A stretch of DNA of 7,807 nt from Nocardioidaceae bacterium (GCA_013813125.1 JACCSH010000284.1:1-7807), one strand, 5' to 3'. Counted from the first letter of the stretch, positions 1 through 7,168 are shown. Numbers and translations: made by a program. The notes: generated by a model not told the origin, from the letters alone.

Positions 1-4
1 CGAC

Positions 5-67
5 GAGACTCACGAAAACTGCCCGCGAAACGCTCTCCGTGCCTCACCTAAGAATGCCCGCGAAACG
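5..67. repeat. Left IS end: two direct copies of the transposase-binding-like repeat
   Basis: TGCCCGCGAAACG is repeated exactly at 20-32 and 55-67, a 35-bp offset. The inner copy is preceded by GTGCCTCA (39-46), matching the right end in inverted orientation. The outer copy has only a degenerate match (GAGACTCA, 5-12), and the spacing to the core is one base shorter. The left tip is therefore either divergent or partly flanking DNA. Repeated end motifs of this kind usually bind transposase; that role is inferred. Confidence 0.75.
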
Positions 68-83
68 GTGAGCGTGGTGGGGT

Positions 84-1358
84 ATGAGGATTGGGTTGTC
101 GATGACGTCTCGTGCCGAGGTCACCAGCAGGTATGCCGAGGCGTACGTGAAGGCCTCTAAGAGGGACAGGGGCCGGATCCTGGACCAGGTGGTCGAGGTC
201 ACCGGATGGTCGCGTGACAACGCCCGGCGGCGGCTGAGAGCTGCCGCGTCGCGGCCACCGGGGACGGGCCGGCCGGTCGCGAAACGGCCGCGGAAACAGC
301 GCTCCCCGAAGTTTTCCTACGACGCCCTCAAGGTGCTGCAGACGGTGTGGGCTGCCTCGGGTGGACAGTGCGGGAAGTACCTCGCCGCGTCGATGCAGAT
401 CCAGCTCGATCTGCTGGAGCGCCACGGCGAACTCGTCGACGGGACGGACCGCTACGCCGCGGGTGTGCGTGCTGAGCTGCTGTCGATGTCGGCGGCCTCG
501 ATCGACCGGTACCTCAAGGGCGCGAAGGCGACCGATCAGATCAAGGGCGTGTCCACTACGAAGCCCTCACCGCTGCTGCGCTCCTCGATCAAGATCCGCA
601 AAGCCGGCGACGAGGTCGAAGCAGAGCCAGGGTTCTTCGAAGGCGACACCGTGGCGCACTGCGGGCCGACGTTGAAGGGCGAGTTCGCTCGCACGTTGAA
701 CCTCACCGATGTGCACACCGGGTGGGTGTTCACCCGCACAGTGCGCAACAACGCCCACGTCCACATCCGCGGCGCGTTGAGGGCCGGCGTGGAGGAGGTC
801 CCGTTCGAGGTGACCGGGCTCGACTTCGACAACGGCACCGAGTTCCTCAACAAGGCCGTGATCAAGTGGGCCGGTGAGCGGGAGATCTTCTTCACCAGGT
901 CACGGCCCTACAAGAAGAACGACCAGGCCACCATCGAGTCCAAGAACAATCATCTGGTGCGCAAGTACGGCTTCTACTACCGCTACGACACCAATGAAGA
1001 ACGACGGGTGCTGAACCGGCTCTGGCGGCTGGTCAACGACCGGTTCAACTACCTCACCCCGACCAAGAAACCGACCGGGTTCGGCACCGACCGCAACGGC
1101 CGGCGCACCCGCCTCTACGACAAGCCGGCGACCCCGCTGGAGCGGCTGCTCGCCGCGAAGGTGCTCTCCCCTACCCAAGAGGCCGAACTGGTCGCCTACC
1201 GCGAGAGCCTCAACCCCGCAGCCATCGCCCGCAAGATCGCCGACCTGCAAGCCGTGCTGCTCAAACTCGCCAAGGACAAGACCGAACAGCTCTACCTCGC
1301 CAGCTTCCCCACCGCCCTGCCCGACATCCGCAAAGGTATCCGGATCAAAGCCTCCTGA
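84..1358 (+). CDS. IS transposase with rve-type DD(35)E catalytic domain, intact
   Basis: This 424-residue protein would cut and join the ends of the surrounding element. Its N-terminus (about residues 7-60) is a small helical, basic region (WSRDNARRRLRAA) suited to binding the end repeats, followed by a lysine/arginine-rich linker. The catalytic core has the three acidic residues of the retroviral-integrase fold: D188 in FEGDTVAHCG, D249 in FDNGTEF and E285 in ATIESKNN. The last two are 35 residues apart, the classical spacing. A C-terminal helical tail follows. The reading frame is complete and free of frameshifts, unlike most genes in the window. An in-frame ATG at 102 (MTSRAEVTSRY), preceded by GAGGA at 86-90, may be the true start; the ATG at 84 gives the longest frame. 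The stop lies 3 bases before the right end repeat. Confidence 0.9.
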   Translation: MRIGLSMTSRAEVTSRYAEAYVKASKRDRGRILDQVVEVTGWSRDNARRRLRAAASRPPGTGRPVAKRPRKQRSPKFSYDALKVLQTVWAASGGQCGKYLAASMQIQLDLLERHGELVDGTDRYAAGVRAELLSMSAASIDRYLKGAKATDQIKGVSTTKPSPLLRSSIKIRKAGDEVEAEPGFFEGDTVAHCGPTLKGEFARTLNLTDVHTGWVFTRTVRNNAHVHIRGALRAGVEEVPFEVTGLDFDNGTEFLNKAVIKWAGEREIFFTRSRPYKKNDQATIESKNNHLVRKYGFYYRYDTNEERRVLNRLWRLVNDRFNYLTPTKKPTGFGTDRNGRRTRLYDKPATPLERLLAAKVLSPTQEAELVAYRESLNPAAIARKIADLQAVLLKLAKDKTEQLYLASFPTALPDIRKGIRIKAS

Positions 1359-1361
1359 CCC

Positions 1362-1430
1362 ACCAGGTTTCGCGGGCATTCTCTAGTTGAGGCACCGACC
1401 AGGTTTCGCGGGCATATTGACTTGAGGCAC
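1362..1430. repeat. Right IS end: two direct copies of the inverted end repeat
   Basis: ACCAGGTTTCGCGGGCAT is repeated exactly at 1362-1379 and 1398-1415. Each copy is followed by TTGAGGCAC (1387-1395 and 1422-1430). The period is 35-36 bp. Both copies are reverse complements of the left-end motif. The inner copy begins 3 bases after the transposase stop codon. Confidence 0.8.
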
Positions 1431-2622
1431 CACGGTTTCTCCACGGAGTTCGGTCCGAACATCGCACCGGGCGGGATAGCCGAGGAACGGGGGTCGTGGG
1501 AACAGGTCTACCTCCTCGACCGGCTGCGCGCTGCGGGCCGACGCATCAACCGCTCACATGCCGATCTGGTCGATGACGCGATCAAGCGGCTGCAGCGCGC
1601 CGAGTCCCAGTCGGAGCTCGCCGAGAACTTCCGGGTCCACAAGCTTCCTGTCGACGGCGTGCCAGTCGAGCATCGCGGTGTTGACCGTCAGGTGCGCACG
1701 GTCTACGTCCGTCTCGTTGACTTCGACGAGCCGGGCAACAACGACTGGTTGGCGGTCAACCAGTTCACGATCGTCCAGCACAAGAACCGTCGACCCGATG
1801 TGCTGGTGTTCGTCAATGGCATCCCGCTGGCGTTGCTGGAGCTGAAGAACCCAGCGAACGAGCAGCGACCATGAAGACGGCGTGGAACCAGGTGCAGACC
1901 TATCGCACCGACATCCCGGCGGTGTTCAGGCCGAACGCCGTGACCGTGATCTCGGACGGTACATCCGCCGCGATGAGCTCGTTCAGCGGCGGCTTCGAGC
2001 ACTACGCACCGTGGAGGACGATCGACGGCCGCGATGTCATTTCTAACAAGCCGGCCCTTGAAGTGTTGCTCAAGGGCGTGTTCGAGCCGACCCGCTTCCT
2101 CGACCTGGTGCAGAACTTCGTCCTGTTCTCCGACGAACACTCTGCTCATTCCGGGGACCGCATCAAGACCATCTCCCGGTCCAACCTCGTGCAGTCGCGG
2201 AAGTTCTCCGAGCAGCTCGAAGAGGCCATCAACAAGTACACCAACCGTTCGCTCACGACGGCCGAGATCATCGCCGAGCTGGTCAAGCTCGCCAAAGAGA
2301 CGCACGACCAGGCCAACCGCCACGAACAGCTCGGGCTTACCGAAGCCGAGTCCGCGTTCTACGACGCGATCGTCCAGAACGAGTCCGCCGTCCTCGACTC
2401 GGCGACGAGAAGCTCATGAAGATCTCCGTCGACCTCGTCTGGTCCGTCCGCAACTCCGTCACCATCGACTGGAACTACAAGGAGTCGGTTAAGGCTGGGC
2501 TCCGATCGAAGGTCCGGCGCCTGCTCGTGATCAACGGCTACCCGCCGGACCTCGAAGAGAAGGCCATCGAGCTCGTGTTGGAGCAAGCCGAAGTGTTTGC
2601 CGAAGCGGCAGCAACTCCTTGA
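1422..2622 (+). pseudogene. hsdR: Type I restriction enzyme R subunit relic: 5' end cut by IS, motor deleted, two frameshifts
   Basis: HsdR is the subunit of type I restriction enzymes that translocates and cuts DNA. Three fragments in successive frames read as one protein. Fragment 1 (1422-1862) carries the nuclease domain with NDWLAVNQFTI and the PD-(D/E)xK residues PDVLVF...LELK (D at 1797, E at 1839, K at 1845). Fragment 2 (to about 2397) continues with WNQVQTYRTDIP, VISDG and WRTIDG, all typical of HsdR. It then jumps near 2133-2160 from FVLFSDE directly to the C-terminal NLVQSRKFSE helices. Fragment 3 (to 2622) has the family's closing TIDW and GYPPDLEEKA motifs. The whole helicase motor, several hundred residues with the Walker motifs, is absent. 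Each frameshift, near 1862 and 2398, equals one missing base. The first 20-30 residues are replaced by the IS end, and only a TTG (1422) inside the IS could serve as start. No hsdM or hsdS is in the window. A full-activity enzyme is not possible. Confidence 0.85.
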
Positions 2623-2623
2623 C

Positions 2624-2649
2624 AGCCGTCGCGGCTAGATCGGCGCCGA
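2624..2649. terminator. Weak hairpins between convergent genes
   Basis: The stops of hsdR (2620-2622) and the ATPase gene (2635-2637) face each other with 12 bases between them. AGCCG-TCG-CGGCT (2624-2636) can form a 5-bp stem, and TCGGCGCCGA (2640-2649) is a 10-base palindrome. There is no T-tract. A role in bidirectional termination is only a guess from position. Confidence 0.25.
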
Positions 2650-4313
2650 GGTAGTGCCACTTACGGCTGCGGTGAGAGTCTGAAGATCTAGGGTGGGCGC
2701 ACCCCGAAGCATCGAGATCAACTCCCGAGTGGTTCGGGCAATCTTCGTTGGGCCTGATCCGTGCGTCTCCCGTGAGACAAAGTGCCCAGCGGCGAAGTCG
2801 GGTACACGAACCTTCTGCTTGAGGCGAGCTCCGGAGTACTGACTGAGGTCGAGCATGAATGCCTCGGAGCGATGTCCGGCCGAGTGCGCATCAGAAACGC
2901 CAGCGTCGACCAGATGCAGTAGGCGAACATCCATGAGATAGGTTAGCAGGGTGTAGCTCGCGGGGTGGTCCTCCCGGTCACGGAAAGCAACCAAGAAGTA
3001 CGTGAAGCCGCGGTCCTTGAGGCAGAACGTCCGAACGGCCTTCAAGGTGCCGAGAGTCGCGTCAGCGCTCCCCGCGTTGGAGGCCATGTCCTCCTCCAAC
3101 TCTTGGATCTTGGAAGCCGCAGCGTCGCCAGCAGCCTGGTTCACCTCCTGAACGCCAACCAACTGCGCGTTCGGACGGCGCTGTGCACGGCCGATTGCGC
3201 TCGTCGCCAGCACCAGATAGTCCCGCGGGACTGCTCCAGAGGCCACGACGAGTCGGTCTAGGGCCTCGGCTCGAAACACTCTCGACAGCGAGGGGATGCC
3301 GACTCCTGGGCGAACGCGAGGAGGACCCCCTCCAGGAATCGCTTCGCATCGGCCGGTTCCTGAAGAGTGATGTCCAGGTCAATCAGGTCCGCATCCTGAC
3401 CTGATTGCAGGCCTACGGGAGGCGTGGCTTGCCACCACCGCGTTAGGTGCTTGATCGAGGCAACCTTGAGCCAGACATTGGCGTCCCGCGTGAAGCCGTG
3501 CAGGATGTCCAGCACCTCCGGGTGCTCGGAGCGCGGCAGGTAGTAGTAGTCGTCAAGAAACACGAAGAGCGGTCGCGACGCGACTGACAGGTAGTCTCGC
3601 AAGACCCGCTGCGCCCGCGGCACGAGGTCATGAACGAGGCGGTCTGACGTCTCGTCGGCGTCAAGAAGCGATTGCACCTTCGCCGAAAGCTTCGAGAGCG
3701 AGATCACCACCTGCGACTTCTCGTCAAGCGCACGAGTCGCCAGCAGCGACGCCAGCATCTCGTTCAGCACGTACAGCACGACGCGCTGGGGAGTCTCCCG
3801 GCGGTAGGTCTGAATGTTGACCCACGTCGTAACTGCCCCGGCATTGTCCAATTGTTGCTTCGCTTCGACCAGGAGCGCGGTCTTGCCGGCTCCCCGGCGA
3901 CCGAATACAAGGTGGTGCCTGGCCGCCGTCACCGCCGCGAGGTTCGGCCTTGCGTCCGGCACGTAGGCCAGGCTCGGTTGGGCGTTCGAGACCCGAGAAC
4001 GAGCGCTCACGAGGTTGATCAACTCGCTGCAACGCTCGTCATGGACGCTCCGGATTGGACCGGAGTGTTGGGTACCGACCCCTTCAAGCATTCCGTCCGG
4101 CGCTACTCGAACGATGACAAACTCATCGACGCCGCCAACGGTGGGCGGTTGCAGCCGGTTGCCCAGGACAAGGGCCCGGCCGATTTCGTCGGGCAGGACG
4201 TACACGATGTGATGTGCTTCTTGAGGAAAGGTGCGGGTCTCAACGCCGACGACCTCGGGCCCTAGCGTCTCGAACTCACCCCTGATCCACTCCTCGGCCG
4301 ATGACGTCGTCAC
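2635..4313 (-). pseudogene. AAA+ ATPase of a HEPN-ATPase pair, split by one single-base frameshift
   Basis: This is a roughly 560-residue P-loop ATPase when the two frames are joined. Counting from the upstream ATG at 4325, an N-terminal domain of about 120 residues precedes Walker A GRRGAGKT (142-149) and Walker B LFVFLDD (253-259). A sensor-like strand (VWLKVASIKH) follows, then a helical lid and a C-terminal winged-helix-like region with a short helical EVNQAAGD...IQELEEDM stretch. The layout is like Orc/Cdc6- or STAND-type switch ATPases. The frame breaks at about 3303: QE is followed in the other frame by VGIPSLSRVFRAEALD. One extra base (GG for G on the coding strand) restores it. I chose GTG 4313 because it overlaps the upstream HEPN stop as GTGA and has GGGAAGGGA upstream; ATG 4325 lies directly on that purine stretch. 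The exact function is unknown. The pairing suggests it senses or controls the HEPN protein. It may be intact if the frameshift is a sequence error. Confidence 0.75.
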
Positions 4314-4835
4314 AGGTGAGCACATCCCTTCCCGTGGAGGTAGGCGCGAGCCGCCGTCACGAGCCAGTGGGCCTGCGCCTTCAGATGGTTCGCCACGCCC
4401 AAGAACTCGACGTCGTTGGCCGGATACGGGTCGTAGTCCGCTTCATTTCGACGCAGCCGCGCATCCTTCAGTTCATTCTTCCAGAAGTCCGCATCCGGGA
4501 AGTCGGCTGTGTCCAGCGCGGCAGGTCCGAGTGTTGCTCATGGTCATCACCGGGAGTCCGGAAATACACCACCGCACGCATGGCGTGGTACATCGCGTAG
4601 TAGTACCGACCAACCGCCACACGCCGCATCGGTGGGCGGCCGCGCATCAGCCGGTCCGCGTAGTCAGCAAATGCTTGCGCGAGTTTGAGTCGATCGGCAC
4701 AGCCTGAGCGTGAAGGTCATCGATCGGGCGACCGAAAACCTTCTCCAGGTGGACGCCTGCCTTGAAGCCGTTGATCTCATCCTTGGTGGACTTACTGACG
4801 CGAAGGAGTCGCTCGTCCGCTGCACTGCGACTCAC
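4310..4835 (-). pseudogene. HEPN-domain protein (putative RNase toxin), two single-base frameshifts
   Basis: No single frame covers this gene; it emerges when three frames are joined. It starts at GTG 4835 (VSRSAADERLLRV), preceded 7 bases upstream by GAGGGG. It runs through FGRPIDDLHAQAVPID, switches at about 4689 to LKLAQAFADYADRL and GRYYYAMYHAMRAVVYF, and switches at about 4519 to LDTADFPDADFWKNEL and a final ANHLKAQAHWLVTAARAYL. The restored length is 175 residues. RYYYAMYH (R77, H84) fits the HEPN Rx4-6H motif; in catalytic HEPN proteins these residues cut RNA, while in others the domain only pairs with a partner. Each break equals one missing base at a GG/CC doublet. The stop TGA (4312-4310) overlaps the GTG of the ATPase gene, so the two are probably co-translated. 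I see no nucleotidyltransferase (MNT) partner. Confidence 0.7.
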
Positions 4836-4869
4836 TGCCCGTCCCCTCAACCTTGCTCGACATTGCGAT

Positions 4870-4884
4870 GCCGATCGTATCGGC
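4870..4884. promoter_or_regulatory. Operator-like palindrome over a minus-strand -10 candidate
   Basis: GCCGAT-CGT-ATCGGC is a perfect 6-bp inverted repeat, 35 bases upstream of the HEPN start. On the minus strand TACGAT (4879-4874) lies in its middle and resembles a -10 box; I found no good -35. It could be an operator for autoregulation of the HEPN-ATPase operon. The 4836-5004 gap between the divergent HEPN and traA genes holds nothing else I can name. Confidence 0.3.
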
Positions 4885-5321
4885 GCACGGGCCTCAACAC
4901 CCCCTGATCGCAGTGCCGGAGCTCCCGACCCCCACACACCTCTTCATCCACACCCCCGGGCGCTGGCCACTCGCAATCCGTTGCCGGCCCTTTGGGATGT
5001 GACCATGACGCTGCACAAGCTCTCGGCTGGGTCGGGGTACGAGTACCTGACCCGGCAGGTCGCTGCGCTCGATTCCACCGAGAAGGGGCGCACCGCACTG
5101 GCCGACTACTACTCGGCGAAGGGTGAGTCGCCCGGGCGTTGGGTCGGCTCCGGGCTGGTCGGCATCGACGGTCTGGAGGTCGGCGACATGGTCACGGCCG
5201 AGCAGATGGAGCCTGTTCGGCACCGGTTCGCACCCGCTCACCGGCGAGCCGCTCGGGGCGGCGTACAAGATCTACGACAACACCGGCGTCGACGGGTTCA
5301 ACGCCGAGGTCGCCCGGCGCA

Positions 5322-5346
5322 CGGTTTCGACAGGCTCAACCACCGA
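5322..5346. repeat. Short dispersed-repeat-like insert inside traA
   Basis: CGGTTTCGACAGG (5322-5334) followed by CTCAACCACCGAG (5335-5347) matches, from memory and unverified, a short repeat found many times in some actinomycete genomes. Here it is in frame with traA codons (TVSTGSTTEGG) at a point where I see no family-like sequence. It may have inserted in this gene or be linked to the decay around it. Confidence 0.4.
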
Positions 5347-6317
5347 GGGCGGCTCTACCGGCGAGGCAACGCAACCGCCGTACGACATGCTCGCTGGGGT
5401 TCGCAGCGAGGTGGCTCGCGAGCGGTTCGTCACCGAGCAAGGGCGCGGGACAAGCGGCCGGTGCGGGAGATCGTGGGTGTCGACCGGGCGCTGTGCGAGC
5501 GCTGGTTTCAGCGGCACTCCGACATCGTGACGCGGCAGCGGGAACTCTCACGAGCGTTCCAGAAGACGCACGGTCGCCCGCCGACACCGACCGAGGCGGT
5601 CGCGGTCGCGCAGCAGGCGCACCTGGAGACGCGGGAGGCCAAGCATGAGCCGCGGCCGTACGCCGAGCAGCGGACCATGTGGCGTGGTCAGGCCATGGGC
5701 GTGCTCGGCTCGGAGCATGCCGTTGCACGGATGGTCTCGGCGGCCCTGCATCCCGCGCCGGGGACGCAACAGCAGGTGACGGCAGCGTGGGTTCGGGAGA
5801 CGGCGGCACGGGTCGTCGCCGAGCTGGAGGGACGTCGGGCGACGTGGCAGGTCTGGCACGTGCGGGCCCAGGCGCAGCGGCAGGGTGCGCGACGTCGCCG
5901 TCCCGGCAGACCAGCTCGCTGAGGTGGTCGAGTGGGTCGTCGACGACGTCCTCGGACGAGGATCGGTCAACCTCTCCCCCGACCTCGACCCCGTCCCCGA
6001 GCCGACGGGGTTGCGGCGCAGCGACGGCCAGAGCGTCTGCCGGCACGCCGGGCGTGACCACTACACCAGCCAGCGCATCCTCGACGCCGAGCAGCGGATC
6101 GTCGCGACGGCTGGGCGCGGTGGTGGGTTCACCTGGTCGTCCGATGAGGTCGAGCTGTCGGTGCTCGCGGCCAGGCTCGACGGCGCGACGCTCAACCGCG
6201 GACAGGAGGCGCTCGTCACCGCGCTGGCGACCAGCGGGGCGCGGGTGGCGCTCGCGATGGCGCCAGCCCGGTCGGGCAAGACGACCGCGATACAGGTGCT
6301 CGCCAGCGTATGGACCG

Positions 6318-6333
6318 CGGGCGGGCGGGCGGG
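6318..6333. repeat. CGGG x4 tandem repeat at a traA frameshift
   Basis: Four consecutive CGGG units lie exactly where traA changes frame, between WTAGG and GLNAVGLTPSA. The shift equals one missing base. Loss of one 4-base unit, or gain of two, would give the same phase, so replication slippage is a natural cause. Confidence 0.6.
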
Positions 6334-6568
6334 CTCAACGCTGTCGGACTGACTCCCTCAGCCGCGGCCGCCGCGGCTCTCGCCGAGGCAACCGGGATGC
6401 CGTGCGAGACGTTAGCCAAGCTCGACCACGACCTCGCGCACTCCCCCACCTCGGACCTCGTGGCTGCCGTTCGGGCGGGCACGCTGGTTGAGATCGACAA
6501 AGCCGGCATGGCCGACACCCTCACCCTCGACCGAGTCATCGCGTACGCCGTCGACCGCGGCGCTGTCG

Positions 6569-7075
6569 TCCGAACGTGGCAAGAAGATCCCTGGCCTCGC
6601 GGTCACCGAGCGCATCTTGCGGGTGGCCGGCTGGAACCTCGCCCTGCAGCCTCGTGTGTCGTTCACTGAACACCCGGCACCCGCAGGATTCAGGTGCCAC
6701 CCGGTCACCGTGCCGGATCGGCTGTGGCGACTCGAAGCGCCGGCCTGCTTCCGGACCATCAAGTTCTTCGACCTGCTCCGGGAGGACAACGACAAGTACT
6801 GGTGGGACCTGTCGGTCAGGGCAGATCGGAAGTTCGTCTACGAGCGGCTGCTGACGCACGGCGACGAAGCCCACCTGATGCTCTACCTGGACGGCGCTCT
6901 CCTCATCGACCTCTGGGACGAGCTCGACGTCCCCGAGCCGATGCGCGGCTTGTGGCAGTTCGTGGTTGACGCGACCCGCCAAGCACCTGCCCGGCCCGAG
7001 CACGAGTACGGGCGCCGCGACGAGGAGACCCGGCGATCATCGGTCCAGGTCGTCAAGCACGCCGACGACGGCTGA
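6569..7075 (+). pseudogene. XRE/HTH-type protein lacking its DNA-binding half
   Basis: About 168 open codons remain. The start, SERGKKIPGLAVTERILRVAGW, looks like the last helices of a helix-turn-helix domain of the XRE class, where the family usually reads YESG(R/K)(K/R)(I/V)P followed by an ERIL helix. Downstream is HPAPAGFRCHPVTVPDRLWRL and a C-terminal domain ending LYLDGALLIDLWDELDVPEPMRGLW. From memory this domain resembles actinomycete HTH proteins encoded next to AbiEii-type nucleotidyltransferase toxins; that is not verified. The HTH itself and the start codon are gone, replaced by traA sequence in another frame. No toxin gene follows. The nearest usable ATG in this frame is inside the traA part (6488). 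The remaining frame has no internal stop, so the C-terminal piece could in principle still be made. Confidence 0.6.
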
Positions 7076-7076
7076 C

Positions 7077-7168
7077 GTATGCAAGAGATCGACTGAAACC
7101 TAGGCAAACTGTCGACCCACCGGTATGCAAACAGTCGAGTAGAACGTATGCAAACTGTAGGACGGCAT
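7077..7168. repeat. Four imperfect direct repeats with exact 23-bp period
   Basis: Units start at 7077, 7100, 7123 and 7146, each 23 bp apart. The shared core is GTATGCAAACTGTCGA, and the clearest copies are the third and fourth. Unit 1 diverges after GTATGCAA, and unit 2 begins CTAGGCAAACTGTCGAC. The array begins 2 bases after the stop of the HTH relic. A constant period of about two helical turns suggests a protein bound on one DNA face, as in plasmid iterons, a multi-site operator, or a transposon end with several transposase sites. The sequence does not decide among these. Confidence 0.75.

Larger units (their letters stand above)
5..1430 (+). mobile_element. Insertion sequence with one DDE transposase gene and doubled end repeats
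   Basis: This is a compact element of about 1.4 kb with one transposase gene flanked by inverted repeats. The motif TGCCCGCGAAACG occurs twice at the left end (20-32 and 55-67). Its reverse complement, within ACCAGGTTTCGCGGGCAT, occurs twice at the right end (1362-1379 and 1398-1415). Each motif is paired with an outward GTGCCTCA/TGAGGCAC block (39-46, 1388-1395, 1423-1430), with a weaker version near 5-12. The outer limits are inferred from these blocks. No target-site duplication can be identified, because only about 4 bases lie to the left and the insertion target is a broken gene. The right end sits inside hsdR codons. I did not assign the element to a named IS family; the DD(35)E integrase-type catalytic core puts it with the IS3/IS481-like rve transposases in the broad sense. 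Confidence 0.85.
5005..6571 (+). pseudogene. traA: Conjugative relaxase-helicase TraA (MobF type) relic: nuclease core deleted, several frameshifts
   Basis: Intact MobF proteins nick the transfer origin with an N-terminal HUH domain and unwind DNA with a C-terminal SF1 helicase. The relic starts MTLHKLSAGSGYEYLTRQVA and runs through WVGSGLVGIDGL. Near 5212 the frame shifts to LFGTGSHPLTGEPLGAAYKIYD. SEVARERFVTEQGRG is then joined near 5446 to KRPVREIVGVD, which in whole family members lies hundreds of residues later, so the part with the histidine triad is missing. The next frame contains HGRPPTPTEAVAVAQQAHLETREAKHEPR and AEQRTMWR, all family-typical. A shift near 5884 leads to PADQLAEVVEWVV and Walker A APARSGKTT. 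A shift at 6318-6333 leads to GLTPSAAAAAAL, LAKLDHDL and a mutated Walker B, IDKAGMADT. The sequence ends at about 6571, fused to the next fragment. An in-frame GTG at 4999 is an alternative start. Confidence 0.85.

Noticed and set aside
900..1379. Long minus-strand frame opposite the transposase
   Set aside because: It mirrors the GC-rich coding frame of the transposase, has no family motif and lies within an intact gene on the other strand.
3290..3315. Programmed ribosomal frameshift in the ATPase gene
   Set aside because: No slippery heptamer or strong downstream structure is visible at about 3303, and a missing base in a doublet explains the break more simply.
3672..4265. Plus-strand frame of about 197 codons
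   Set aside because: It is antisense to the ATPase gene, whose Walker motifs are clear. Its translation is Arg/His/Gln rich with no motif.
4231..4707. Plus-strand frame of about 158 codons
   Set aside because: It is antisense to the reconstructed HEPN gene; its translation is Pro/Ser/Arg rich without motifs.
4855..5004. Origin of transfer upstream of traA
   Set aside because: Apart from the 15-base palindrome, I see no nick-like motif or inverted-repeat set that would support an oriT.
7077..7168. CRISPR array
   Set aside because: Units abut at 23-bp period with a conserved half and a variable half; there are no full-length identical repeats with unique spacers and no cas genes.
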